Source of the DNA: Tistlia consotensis USBA 355
GTDB lineage: Bacteria > Pseudomonadota > Alphaproteobacteria > Kiloniellales > DSM-21159
Direction: 5' to 3'
NCBI RefSeq assembly: GCF_900177295.1
Contig: NZ_FWZX01000019.1
Coordinates: forward strand, 62,001 to 126,000
Length of the DNA: 64,000 nt
The notes below the pieces were generated by a model. The model did not search any database and was not told the origin of the DNA. It saw only the letters and a list, made by a program, of their open reading frames with translations. The translations under genes and the position numbers were made by a program. How positions within the stretch are numbered: position 1 is the first letter of the stretch; every line of letters begins with the position of its first letter. Shown here piece by piece: positions 53,448-63,582 of this stretch.

Positions 53448-54782
53448 ATGTTGGCAACAGCTGTACCTGTCCGGCCGGGGCGTCGTCGGCTCCGGGCCAT
53501 CGAGGTGCTCGGCGGCGCGCTGGGCGGATTGCTCCTGCTGCTCGCGGCGCCGCACGTCGCATTGGCCGAGGATGCCACGCTCAGCGGCGGCGATACCGCC
53601 TGGATGCTGACCTCGACGGCGCTGGTCCTGATGATGACGGTTCCGGGACTGTTCCTGTTCTACGCAGGCATGGTGCGCAAGAAGAACGTCCTGGCCATGT
53701 GCATGCAGGTCTTCGCGACCTGCTGCCTGGTGACCATCATCTGGATGATCGTCGGCTACAGCCTGGCTTTCTCCGGTGAAGGTGCCTACATCGGCGACCT
53801 CGGGCGCTTCTTCCTGGCGGGCATGGGGGTCGACACGCTGAAGGGCACGATCCCCGAGTCGGTCTTCATGATGTTCCAGATGACCTTCGCGATCATCACG
53901 CCGGCGCTGATCGTCGGCGCCTTCGCCGATCGCATGAAGTTCTCGGCGCTGCTCTGGTTCATGGGACTCTGGAGCATCCTGGTCTACCCGGTCGTCTGCC
54001 ACTGGGTGTGGGGCGCCGGCGGCTGGGTCGGCGGCCTCGGCGCGCTCGACTTCGCCGGCGGCACCGTCGTCCACATCAACGCCGGTATCGCCGGCCTGGT
54101 GACGACCCTGGTGCTCGGCAAGCGCATGGGCTACGGCCAGGAGAACATGGCGCCGCACAACCTGGTGCTGACCATGATCGGCGCCTCGCTGCTGTGGGTC
54201 GGCTGGTTCGGCTTCAACGCCGGCTCGGAGCTGGCGGCCGACGGCCGCGCCGGCATGGCGATGACGGTCACCCAGATCGCGACCGGCATGGCGGCGCTGG
54301 CCTGGATGTTCGCGGAGTGGCTGAAGGTCGGCAAGCCGAGCGTGCTGGGCATCGCCTCGGGTGCCGTCGCCGGCCTGGTCGCGATCACCCCGGCCTCGGG
54401 CTTCGTCGGCCCGGGCGGCGCCCTGGCCATCGGCATCGCCGCCGGCGTGATCTGCTACCTCGCCTCGACGAGCCTGAAGAACGCCCTCGGCTACGACGAC
54501 TCGCTAGACGTGTTCGGCGTCCACGCGGTCGGCGGCATCGTCGGCGCGCTGCTGACCGGCGTCTTCGCGGTCGAGTCGATCGGCGGCACCCCGGGCCTGC
54601 TCGAGGGCAACCCCGGCCAGGTCTGGACCCAGCTGCTGGCGGTGCTCGCGACCATCGTCTGGTCGGGCCTCGTGTCCTGGATCATCCTGATGGTCATCGA
54701 CAAGACCATCGGTCTCCGGGTCTCGCCGGAAGTCGAGCGCGACGGCCTCGACATCGGCCTGCACGGCGAGACCGTGCACTGA
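53448..54782 (+). CDS. amtB: ammonium transporter AmtB
   Basis: Trimeric inner-membrane ammonia channel, 444 residues. A cleavable signal (GGLLLLLAAPHVALA, ending near residue 30) precedes eleven membrane segments. Signature DFAGGTVVHINAGIAGLV carries the first pore His; the second is in DVFGVHAVGGIVGALL. The Phe gate region (FMMFQMTFAIITPALI) is normal. ATG 53448 has GAGGGG upstream. The usual partner glnK (PII protein) is not next to it. Expression is likely by NtrC and sigma-54 in nitrogen shortage. Confidence 0.95.
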   Translation: MLATAVPVRPGRRRLRAIEVLGGALGGLLLLLAAPHVALAEDATLSGGDTAWMLTSTALVLMMTVPGLFLFYAGMVRKKNVLAMCMQVFATCCLVTIIWMIVGYSLAFSGEGAYIGDLGRFFLAGMGVDTLKGTIPESVFMMFQMTFAIITPALIVGAFADRMKFSALLWFMGLWSILVYPVVCHWVWGAGGWVGGLGALDFAGGTVVHINAGIAGLVTTLVLGKRMGYGQENMAPHNLVLTMIGASLLWVGWFGFNAGSELAADGRAGMAMTVTQIATGMAALAWMFAEWLKVGKPSVLGIASGAVAGLVAITPASGFVGPGGALAIGIAAGVICYLASTSLKNALGYDDSLDVFGVHAVGGIVGALLTGVFAVESIGGTPGLLEGNPGQVWTQLLAVLATIVWSGLVSWIILMVIDKTIGLRVSPEVERDGLDIGLHGETVH

Positions 54783-54797
54783 CGAAGCGTTCCGAGG

Positions 54798-54826
54798 GGC
54801 GGCGCCCGGCCAGGCCGGGCGCCGCC
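54798..54826 (+). terminator. terminator after amtB
   Basis: Perfect 14-bp inverted repeat (GGCGGCGCCCGGCC / GGCCGGGCGCCGCC) around one base, 15 nt after the stop, followed by TTCGGCGTTTCTGG. The inner pairs cannot all form, leaving about 12 bp with a small loop. Confidence 0.8.
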
Positions 54827-54959
54827 TTCGGCGTTTCTGGACCCTCCTTCTGGAACCCGGGGCCGGGAAGCGGTTGCGGCAGCCTGGAACAGATCGCGCG
54901 ACGCCCTCCGGGGCTATCGACCGGGGCCGGCCTCGCGCGACCGGGCGAGGCCGGCGGCG

Positions 54960-55005
54960 GATCCGCCGGGTCGCGATCCGCCGGGTTGCGATCCGGTCCG
55001 GGCGC
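54960..55005. repeat. 15-bp tandem repeat next to the hydroxylase 3' end
   Basis: GATCCGCCGGGTCGC at 54960-54974, GATCCGCCGGGTTGC at 54975-54989, and a diverged third copy to 55005, directly against the stop of the minus-strand hydroxylase gene. The 223-bp gap between amtB and this gene holds otherwise only the terminator. Confidence 0.8.
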
Positions 55006-55674
55006 TCAGGGCTGCCACCAGGCTCGCAGCAGGTTGAACAGCGCGTTCTTCAGGGTGGTCAGCTCCGGCGCGTCCGGCTGGCGCGCCTCGAGCTGGTTCT
55101 TGGCGTCGCTGAGGTCGACCAGGATCTGCCGCTGCAGCGGGTCGCCGATGTAGCTCTGCAGCCAGGTGACCGCGGCCAGGCGCGAGCCGCGGGTGACCGG
55201 CGCCACGTGGTGGCGCACCGTGGTCGGATAGACCACCGCCTCGCCGACGCCGTACTTGATCCGGGTCTCGACGTCGCCATGGTTCATCACCAGGTCGCCA
55301 CCGTCGTAGTCGGCCGGATCGGTCAGGAAGATCGTCATCGAGAGGTCGGCGCGGAAGCGGCCGTCGTTGAGCGACGGCGCGTCGACGTGGTCGCCGTACT
55401 CCATGCCGATGTCGTAGCGGTTGTAGGTCGGCGGCGCGACCATCTTGACCAGGGTCTTGTCGCGCAGCTTCTGCGAGCGCGCGACAGCGTCGCGGACGAT
55501 CTGGTCGGCCTGCTTGCGTGCCTCGCTGCCGCGGGCCAGCTGCAGGTTGTTCTTGATCAGGGCGGCCTGGCCCGAGGCGGTCGTGCGGCCGTCCTCGAAG
55601 GCGCCATTGAGCAGCAGGCCGCGCAGCACCTCGGCCTCGTGGCGCTGCAGCATGTCGGGAATGCGGATGATCAC
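55006..55674 (-). CDS. PKHD-type Fe(II)/2-oxoglutarate hydroxylase (PiuC/YbiX-like)
   Basis: A 222-residue dioxygenase. The iron ligands are His96 and Asp98 (YGDHVDAPS) and His155 (VRHHVAPVTRG), with Arg165 to bind 2-oxoglutarate, all intact. Family proteins occur near TonB siderophore receptors, but none is in this window. The start is GTG 55674; the ribosome site is weak. The substrate is unknown. It is 138 bp downstream of the GntR regulator gene on the same strand. Confidence 0.88.
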   Translation of the reverse strand: MIIRIPDMLQRHEAEVLRGLLLNGAFEDGRTTASGQAALIKNNLQLARGSEARKQADQIVRDAVARSQKLRDKTLVKMVAPPTYNRYDIGMEYGDHVDAPSLNDGRFRADLSMTIFLTDPADYDGGDLVMNHGDVETRIKYGVGEAVVYPTTVRHHVAPVTRGSRLAAVTWLQSYIGDPLQRQILVDLSDAKNQLEARQPDAPELTTLKNALFNLLRAWWQP

Positions 55675-55812
55675 GGCGGAACCGCCCTTCGGTCGTGGTC
55701 GAGCGCCGGCCGGCCGGCCGGTCGGTTCCGAGCGATAGACCGAATCGCCGGGCGGGGCAAATGCGCTGGATCAAGGTGCCGGACGACGGCACGGCGGGGT
55801 CGCGGCGGAGGG

Positions 55813-56544
55813 CTAGCCGTCCTCGGCCGGTGCCGTGCCGCCGCCCAGCGCCGCCCACAGCTCGGGCGACCAGGAGGCGACGACCGATTCGATGTGGCGG
55901 CGAACCGCCTCGGCCGCGCACGCCGGATCGCCGGCGGCCAGGGCCTCGATGAGCCGGCGGTGCTGGCCGGCGGCCGGCAGCCGCTCGGCCGCGGCCTCGC
56001 CCAGGCCGGCGCGGTTGCCGACGGTGTAGCGGTGCATGTGCAGCAGGCAGCGCGACAGGATCGGCTGCAGCGCGACCAGTCCGGAGGTCTCGAGCAGGCT
56101 GCGGTGGAAGGCGTGGTCGAGCTCGTGCAGGGCATAGCTGTCGCCAGCGCCCTCGGCCTGCTCCATGCGGCCGACCAGGGCCTCCAGCCCGGCCAGCTCG
56201 GCCTCGCCGCAGCGCTCGGCGGCGCGCGCCGCGGCGGTCTGCTCGATCTGCAGGCGGATGCGCACCATCTCGGCGGCCTCGGGCGCCGAGGTGTGCGAGA
56301 CGACCGTGCCGCGGTAGCCGCGGCGCAGCACCAGGCCGTCCTCCTGCAGGCGCAGCAGGGCCTCGCGCACCGTGCCCTGGCTGCAGCCCATCGCCGCGGC
56401 GATCTGCTGCTCGAGCAGCGCCTGGCCGGCGGCCAGTTCGCGCAGCAAAATGGCTCGCTTGAGCGCATGATAGACGGCGCCCGCCTTGCGCTGGCGCAGC
56501 GGGGCGGGGGCGTCGTCGGTCAGCAGCCTGGCGATCTCGTTCAT
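55813..56544 (-). CDS. GntR-family regulator (FadR/FCD subfamily)
   Basis: A 243-residue regulator. The N-terminal winged helix reads AVYHALKRAILLRELAAGQALLEQQIAAAMGCSQGTVREALLRLQEDGLVLR; the C-terminal all-helical FCD ligand domain has the acidic/His metal-site pattern (ELDHAFHRSLLETSG, HRRLIEALAAGD, RRHIES). Divergent from the ABC importer operon with a perfect dyad between, so it likely represses it. Effector probably a carboxylic acid, as for the subfamily. Confidence 0.85.
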   Translation of the reverse strand: MNEIARLLTDDAPAPLRQRKAGAVYHALKRAILLRELAAGQALLEQQIAAAMGCSQGTVREALLRLQEDGLVLRRGYRGTVVSHTSAPEAAEMVRIRLQIEQTAAARAAERCGEAELAGLEALVGRMEQAEGAGDSYALHELDHAFHRSLLETSGLVALQPILSRCLLHMHRYTVGNRAGLGEAAAERLPAAGQHRRLIEALAAGDPACAAEAVRRHIESVVASWSPELWAALGGGTAPAEDG

Positions 56545-56600
56545 CGGGCCTTCCGGGGTCCAAATCGCCGGTTGACAGCCTTCGGAGCCCCCATAAGATC

Positions 56601-56618
56601 AATATCGATAATGATATT
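56601..56618. promoter_or_regulatory. operator-like dyad between GntR gene and ABC operon
   Basis: AATATC-GATAAT-GATATT, a perfect 6-bp inverted repeat in a strikingly AT-rich patch 57-74 bp from the GntR start and about 100 bp from the first ABC gene. Typical place and size for an FCD-type GntR operator. Confidence 0.5.
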
Positions 56619-56720
56619 TGCTGCCTCCCCCGGAAGCAACCGGAGCCGTTCCTTGCAGCCCCTGCGCGCGATGGTGAGCCGGACCGATATCGCCTGCGGC
56701 CGCGGGACGAGGAACTGACG

Positions 56721-57709
<989 letters not shown>

Positions 57710-57713
<4 letters not shown>

Positions 57714-58765
57714 GCGGCCGGGCGCAGGCCGGGCAGGCGCCGGCTGGCCAGGTGCAGGCCGGCCGGGGCGGAGAGGCGCTGGTCGAGCTGCGCCAGCTGC
57801 GCAAGTACTTCCCGGTGCGCGGCGGCATCCTGTTCGGCCGCACGGTGAGCCAGGTCAAGGCGGTCGACGGCGTCTCGCTGTCGATCGGGCGCAGCGAGAC
57901 CCTCGGGCTGGTCGGCGAGTCCGGCTGCGGCAAGTCGACGATCGGGCGCTGCCTGCTCAAGCTGGAGGCGCCGAGCGCCGGCCAGGTGATCTTCGACGGC
58001 CAGGACATCGCCGGCCTCGACCGCAGCGCGACCAAGGCCCTGCGCCGGCGCGTCCAGGCCGTGTTCCAGGACCCCTACAGCTCGCTCAACCCGCGCATGA
58101 CCGTGGCCGAGATCGTCGGCGAGCCGCTGCTGGTCCACGGCGTCGAGCCGGGCGCCGCCGGGCGCCGCCGGCGGGCCGGCCAGCTGCTCGAGCTCTGCGG
58201 CCTCTCGGCCCGGCTGATCGACCGCTACCCGCACGAGATGAGCGGCGGCCAGCGCCAGCGCGTCGGCATCGCCCGGGCGCTCGCGCTCAGGCCCGACTTC
58301 GTGGTCTGCGACGAGGCGGTCTCGGCGCTCGACGTCTCGATCCAGGCGCAGATCGTGCGCCTGCTCGAGGACCTGAGGGCCGAGCTCGGCCTCACCTACC
58401 TCTTCATCGGCCACGACCTCTCGGTCGTCCGCCACATCAGCCATCGGGTCGCGGTCATGTACCTCGGCCACCTGGTCGAGGTCGCCGACACCGACAGCCT
58501 GTTCGACGATCCCCGCCATCCCTACACCCAGGCGCTGCTGAGCGCGGTGCCGGTGCCGGATCCCGAGGTCGAGCGCCACCGTCCCCGGCGTATCGTCGAG
58601 GGCGAGATCCCGAGCCCGATGAACCCGCCCCCGGGCTGCGTCTTCCACACGCGCTGCCCGCTGGCCGACGAGGTCTGCCGCCGGCAGGTGCCGGCCCTGG
58701 AGCCGCTCGGGGCCGGGCGCGCCGTCGCCTGCTTCAAGGCCGGGCCGGCGGCGGTCCCGGCGTGA
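57710..58765 (+). CDS. peptide/opine-type ABC transporter ATP-binding protein (DppF-like)
   Basis: Second ATPase, 351 residues. It begins with about 20 low-complexity residues (Ala/Gly/Gln) before [16 protein letters not shown]. Walker [10 protein letters not shown], signature [15 protein letters not shown], Walker [13 protein letters not shown], where Ala replaces the nearly universal Pro of DEPVSALD. C-terminal oligopeptide extension with [15 protein letters not shown]. The start overlaps the stop of the first ATPase by four bases. Confidence 0.88.
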
Positions 58766-58841
58766 GCGGACGAGAGGCAAGGAGAGCCGGGAGCGAGCCC
58801 GGCCGCGATGTCGAGCGAACGAGGAACAGAGGAGGTGTGAC

Positions 58842-60632
58842 ATGACGAACGAGACTCCGCGACTGAGCGCCGCCGAGGCCACCCGCATCGAGCGCGAGCT
58901 GGCCGAGGCCTACGATTTCGATCCCAGGGACCCGCTGTTCGGCCTGACCACCGAGCAGCTGTCCGGCCCGAAGCTGGGCCGGCGCGCGGTGCTGCGCCTG
59001 CTCGCCGCGGCCGGCACGCTGAGCGCCTGGCACCTGCTGCCCGGCGCCGGCGCGCCGCGCCCGGCCGAGGCGGCCGCGGGCGGCGGCACCCTGACCTGCG
59101 GCTGGGCCGGCGTCGGCGAGATCACGACCCTGGATCCCGCGCAGATGAACCAGGTGCTGCAGTTCCAGATCACCTCGAACGTGCTGAGCGGGCTGACCCA
59201 CATCGACGCCAAGCTGGTCGCCCAGGGCGACCTGGCCGAGAGCTGGACGGTCTCCGACGACGGCACGGTCTACGACTTCAAGCTGCGCGAGGGCGTCACC
59301 TTCCACAACGGCGACCCCTTCACGGCCGACGACGTGCTGTTCACCTACGAGCGCTCGAAGGATCCCAAGAAGTCGATCCATTCGCGCGTGCTGGCCAACG
59401 TCAAGTCGGTCGAGAAGAAGGGCGACCACCAGGTCGTCATCACCCTGTCCAAGCCTCAGGCCTCGTTCCTGGTCAAGACCCTGGAACGCGCCAGCGGCCG
59501 GGCCATGACCATCGTCTGCCGCGGCGCCATGGCGAAGATGGGCGAGGCCCAGTACGGCCTGATGCCGGTCGGCACCGGCCCCTTCAGGATCACCGCCCAC
59601 GAGCTCGGCCAGGGCGTGACGCTGGAGAAGTTCGACAAGTACTACGACCCCTCGCGGCCCAAGCTCGACAAGGTCGTGATCAAGCCGATCATCGACGCCG
59701 AGCCGCTGGCCGCCGCCATGGAGGCCGGCGACATCCAGCTGATCGGCGGCAACCCGATGGCCCCGGAGCTGGTCGACCGCTTCGCCGCCAACGACCAGAT
59801 GGTGGTCAACACGACGGCGCTGCCGGGTTTCCAGTCGGTCTGGATCAATCCCTGGCACGACCACATGAAGGTCACCGACTTCAACAAGCCTCTCGAGGAG
59901 CTGATGAAGGAGAAGGGCTTCATGGTGCGCCTGGCGATCGCCAAGGCCCTCGACCGCGAGCGCTTCATCAAGCAGGCGCAGTTCGGCCGCGGCACGGCGG
60001 CCTACGGGACCATCAACCCGGCCATGGGCTTCTACTTCGACGAGGGGCTGGCCGAGACCAGCAACCAGCGCTTCGATCCCGCCGAGGCCAAGAAGTTGAT
60101 GGCGGCCGCCGGCTATCCCGACGGCAAGGGCTTCCCCAAGCTGCGCCTGCTGGCCACGCCCTCGCAGCGCCGCGAGGCGCAGATCGTCGCCGCCATGCTG
60201 AAGGAGCACGTCGGCATCGAGACCGAGATCCAGACCAAGGACTTCCCGGTGCTGATCGAGGACTCCGACAAGATGGACTTCGACCTGATGCGGCTCGGCA
60301 GCGGCGGCGACTACGACCCCGACGACGGCCTGGTCGACTGGATGCAGACCGCCTCCAAGTTCAACGGCCGCCTGCGCGACAAGTCGAAGTATCCCTTCGG
60401 CTACTTCTCCGACAAGGAGGTCGACGCGCTGACCGACCAGCAGAGCGCGACCGCCGACATCGAGAAGCGCAAGGCCCTGGTCCAGAAGGCCAACAAGATC
60501 ACCTCCGACAAGGTGGCCAGCGGCTTCCTGTTCCACGGCGCCGACGTGCTGGTCTACCACAAGAAGGTGAACTTCCCGGCCGAGAGCCGGATTCCCGGCC
60601 TGGTCGACCTCGACCGCGTCTCGCTGACCTGA
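58842..60632 (+). CDS. peptide/opine-type ABC transporter substrate-binding protein
   Basis: Periplasmic SBP_bac_5 protein of 596 residues. A 45-residue N-terminal extension (EATRIERELAEAYDFDPRDP) precedes a twin-arginine-like signal (LGRRAVLRLLAAAGTLSAWHLL), so export by Tat is likely. The binding domain includes AESWTVSDDGTVYDFKLREGVTFHNGDPF (about 125-153), a family signature. Excellent ribosome site GGAGGTGT. It lies third in the operon, after the ATPases, an order less common than SBP first. The ligand cannot be told. Confidence 0.88.
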   Translation: MTNETPRLSAAEATRIERELAEAYDFDPRDPLFGLTTEQLSGPKLGRRAVLRLLAAAGTLSAWHLLPGAGAPRPAEAAAGGGTLTCGWAGVGEITTLDPAQMNQVLQFQITSNVLSGLTHIDAKLVAQGDLAESWTVSDDGTVYDFKLREGVTFHNGDPFTADDVLFTYERSKDPKKSIHSRVLANVKSVEKKGDHQVVITLSKPQASFLVKTLERASGRAMTIVCRGAMAKMGEAQYGLMPVGTGPFRITAHELGQGVTLEKFDKYYDPSRPKLDKVVIKPIIDAEPLAAAMEAGDIQLIGGNPMAPELVDRFAANDQMVVNTTALPGFQSVWINPWHDHMKVTDFNKPLEELMKEKGFMVRLAIAKALDRERFIKQAQFGRGTAAYGTINPAMGFYFDEGLAETSNQRFDPAEAKKLMAAAGYPDGKGFPKLRLLATPSQRREAQIVAAMLKEHVGIETEIQTKDFPVLIEDSDKMDFDLMRLGSGGDYDPDDGLVDWMQTASKFNGRLRDKSKYPFGYFSDKEVDALTDQQSATADIEKRKALVQKANKITSDKVASGFLFHGADVLVYHKKVNFPAESRIPGLVDLDRVSLT

Positions 60633-60642
60633 TCCGGCACCA

Positions 60643-60670
60643 GGGAGGCGGCCGGGACCGGCCGCCTCCC
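60643..60670 (+). terminator. hairpin between binding protein and permease genes
   Basis: Perfect 13-bp inverted repeat (GGGAGGCGGCCGG / CCGGCCGCCTCCC) around two bases, 11 nt after the stop, no U-run. Likely protects or attenuates the message, as the hairpin behind choX does. Confidence 0.55.
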
Positions 60671-60692
60671 GCCACGGGAGCTGCCCCCCGGC

Positions 60693-61643
60693 ATGTACCG
60701 CTACGTCTTCCGTCGCTGTCTCGGCGCCCTGCTGGTGATGTGGGCGGTCGCGACCCTGGTCTTCTTCATGCTGCGCGTCGTACCCGGCGATCCCTTCGCG
60801 GCCATGACCTTCGACGCCGGCGACGCCCAGTCGATTGCCGCCCTCAAGGACAAGCTCGGCTACGGCCAGCCGGTCGTCGTGCAGTACGGCAAGTGGCTGT
60901 GGCACGCCGTGCAGGGCGACCTCGGCAACTCGATCTACGGCAGCCGGGTGCCGGTCAACGGCATGATCGCCGAGGCCTTTCCGCGCACCCTCTCGCTGGC
61001 GACGCTGTCCTTCCTGCTGGCGCTCGTCATCGCCATTCCGGCCGGCCTGATCGCGGCGACCCGGCGCAACACGCCGCTCGACCACGGGGTCACCCTGGTC
61101 GCCTTCCTCGGCCTCTCGATGCCCGACTTCTGGCTGGCCATCCTGCTGATCATCTTCTTCGCCGCCGGCCTGCAGTGGCTGCCGGCGATCGGCTACGCGC
61201 CGCTCAGCGACGGCTTCTGGCCCTGGCTGTCGCACCTGATCATCCCGGCGGTCGCCGCCGGCACGGCCTTCTCGGCGATCATCGCGCGGATGCTGCGCTC
61301 GGCGCTGATCGAGGTGCTGCAGACCGACTACATGCGCACCGCCCGGGCCAAGGGCCTGGGCGCCCGGGCGCTGCTGCTCGGCCAGGCCCTGCCCAACGCC
61401 CTGATCCCGGTGATCACGGTCATGGGCATCGCCTTCGCGCTGCTGATGTCGAGCACGGTGATCGTCGAGAACGTCTGCGCCATCAAGGGCCTGGGGCGCC
61501 TGCTGATCCAGAGCATCCTCAACCGCGACTACCCGGCGGTGCAGGGCGCGATCCTGGTGGTCTCGGCGATCTTCGTCTTCTCCAACCTGGCGGTCGACCT
61601 GCTCTACGGGCTGATCGACCCGCGCATCCGCTACGTCAAATGA
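60693..61643 (+). CDS. peptide/opine-type ABC transporter permease (DppB-like)
   Basis: Inner-membrane subunit of 316 residues with six membrane segments. N-terminal YRYVFRRCLGALLVMWAVATLVFFMLRVVPGDP is the family start, and DYMRTARAKGLGARALLLGQALPNALIPV is the EAA loop. The stop overlaps the start of the second permease. Confidence 0.9.
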   Translation: MYRYVFRRCLGALLVMWAVATLVFFMLRVVPGDPFAAMTFDAGDAQSIAALKDKLGYGQPVVVQYGKWLWHAVQGDLGNSIYGSRVPVNGMIAEAFPRTLSLATLSFLLALVIAIPAGLIAATRRNTPLDHGVTLVAFLGLSMPDFWLAILLIIFFAAGLQWLPAIGYAPLSDGFWPWLSHLIIPAVAAGTAFSAIIARMLRSALIEVLQTDYMRTARAKGLGARALLLGQALPNALIPVITVMGIAFALLMSSTVIVENVCAIKGLGRLLIQSILNRDYPAVQGAILVVSAIFVFSNLAVDLLYGLIDPRIRYVK

Positions 61644-62536
61644 CCGCGACCCTGCCGGGCGACGCCCCCCTCGACGAGCCGATCGCGCTGCAGCGGCCGA
61701 CCCGCAGGCAGCGCCTGCGCGCCGTGCTCGGCGCCGACCGCAAGGCGCAGGTCGGCCTCGCCGTGCTCGCGGTCTTCGCCGTCGCCGGGATCTTCGGCGC
61801 CCTCATCGCGCCCTACGATCCCAACGCCATGGCCTTCGACATGCTGACGGCGCCGTCCTGGGCGCATCCGCTCGGCACCGACGACCTCGGCCGGGACCTG
61901 CTCAGCCGGATCATCGTCGGCACCCAGGTCTCGCTCTTCGTCGGCGTCTCGACGGTCGGCATCGCCCTGGTCGTCGGGGTCACGCTCGGCCTGCTCGCCG
62001 GCTACCTCGGCGGCTGGCTGGACGACATCATCATGCGCTACGTCGACCTGCAGTGGGCCTTCCCGAACATCATCATCGCCGTCTACCTGGTCGCGGTCTT
62101 CGGCAACGGCCTGACCAACGTCATCGCCGCGGTGTCGCTGGCCTTCGTCGACGACTTCGCCCGCGTCTCGCGCTCCATGGTGCTGTCGATCCGCGAGGAG
62201 CAGTACGTCGCCGCCGCCCGCACCGTCGGCGTCTCGGACTTCCGCATCATGTGGCGCCACATCCTGCCCAACGCGACGGCGCCGATCATCGTCCAGGCGA
62301 CGGTCAGCGTGTCCTACGCGATCCTCGCCGAGGCCAGCCTGTCGTTCCTCGGCCTCGGTGTCGAATCCTCGACCCCGACCTGGGGCCTGATCCTCTCGGA
62401 CGCGCGCAGCTTCGTCTCGCGCGCCTGGTGGCTCGGCATCTTCCCGGGCCTGGCGATCATGCTGACCGTGCTGTCGATCAACTTCATCGGCGACGCCCTG
62501 CGCGACTACTTCGACGTCCGCGAGACGGCAGGCTAG
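61640..62536 (+). CDS. peptide/opine-type ABC transporter permease (DppC-like)
   Basis: Second permease, 298 residues. GILGALIAPYDPNAM-type N-terminal segment (here GIFGALIAPYDPNAM), HPLGTDDLGRDLLSRIIVG, and the EAA loop QYVAAARTVGVSDFRIMWRHILPNATAPI. Its TAG stop shares two bases with the TAG of the convergent LysR gene (CTAG at 62533-62536), leaving no spacer or terminator between the two transcripts. Confidence 0.9.
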   Translation: MTATLPGDAPLDEPIALQRPTRRQRLRAVLGADRKAQVGLAVLAVFAVAGIFGALIAPYDPNAMAFDMLTAPSWAHPLGTDDLGRDLLSRIIVGTQVSLFVGVSTVGIALVVGVTLGLLAGYLGGWLDDIIMRYVDLQWAFPNIIIAVYLVAVFGNGLTNVIAAVSLAFVDDFARVSRSMVLSIREEQYVAAARTVGVSDFRIMWRHILPNATAPIIVQATVSVSYAILAEASLSFLGLGVESSTPTWGLILSDARSFVSRAWWLGIFPGLAIMLTVLSINFIGDALRDYFDVRETAG

Positions 62537-63460
62537 GCCGGCGGCCGCCCGCCTGCCGCAGCGTCCGGCGTCCCGTCCGGCGGGACCGGTCCGGCGAGGT
62601 CCCGGCACTGGGCCTCGATCTCCGCCGTGACCTCCCGCAGCCCGGCCAGGCCGCGCTCCAGGAGCGCCGGGTCGGCAGGCGACCTGCTGTAGATCAGGCA
62701 GCCCCGGCGCCGGAAGACCGGCGCCTCCCGGACCGGATGGAGGGCACCGGCGCGGAGCTGGCCGAGCACCATGCGGACGGGCAGGTAGGCGCTGCCGCCG
62801 AACTCCAGGATGTAGCGGACCGCGATCGAGCCGAGCCCTGCCGACAGCGCGTGCGGCAGGTCGGGAAAGGCCGCATCGTGGCTGTATTTGAACGCCTCGC
62901 CCCAGTCGACCAGCGTGTAGCCCCGCCGCCAGGTCGCCTCGTCGACCCGGCAGTCGCCGTGCGTCGTCAGCAGCATGAGCTGGTCGCTGAGGAACTCCTC
63001 GATCTCCAGCCCGTGGGCCCGCTCGGGCTCGTACATCACGCCGATGTCGAGGACGCCGTCGCGCAGGTGCCGCATCAGGCCGGGCGAATAGTCGGACTCG
63101 ACGTGGATGGAGACGGCGGGCGCCTCGCGGTGCATCCACTCGACCCACCGCAGCTCGAGCTGGTCCCAGAGGCTCGGGGCGACGCCGAGGCTCAGCGACG
63201 CCCTGTAGGCGTCAGGCAGGGCGACGTCGCCCTTGGCCCTCTGCCACAGCCGGCGCATCGATTCGCCGTGCCGGAGCAGACGCTCGCCGGCCGGCGTCAG
63301 CGCGGCGCCCCCGTTCGAAGAGGGCACGTCCCAGCTCGCTCTCCAGGGCCCGGATCCGGGCGCTCACCGTCGACTGGGTGACGTTCAGGTTCTCCGCCGC
63401 CTTGCGGAAGTTTCCCGTCGCGACGACCTCGAGGAATGTGCGGATCTGGTCGATATGCAT
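62533..63460 (-). pseudogene. LysR-family regulator broken by a frameshift
   Basis: ATG 63460 opens a normal LysR helix-turn-helix (MHIDQIRTFLEVVATGNFRKAAENLNVTQSTVSARIRALESELGRALFERG), after which that frame degrades into Arg/Ala and stops at 63212. The expected continuation (GAALTPAGERLLRHGESM and the whole ligand domain down to 62533) lies in another frame. The break is at a run of five G on the gene strand (63308-63312). Removing one G joins both halves, though the joint is a few residues shorter than usual. Either a pseudogene, a slippage switch, or a sequencing error. It is convergent with the ABC operon. Confidence 0.75.
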
Positions 63461-63582
63461 GTCTTGCGCCAGCCGGCGGCGCCGACCGGCGCCGGCGCCG
63501 CCAGTCTAGAGGGCTCGCGGCGATCTGTATGCGGCGATCCGCGCCCGGCCGCCGGCGGGCCGGAGGGCCGGGCGCGGAGGCC

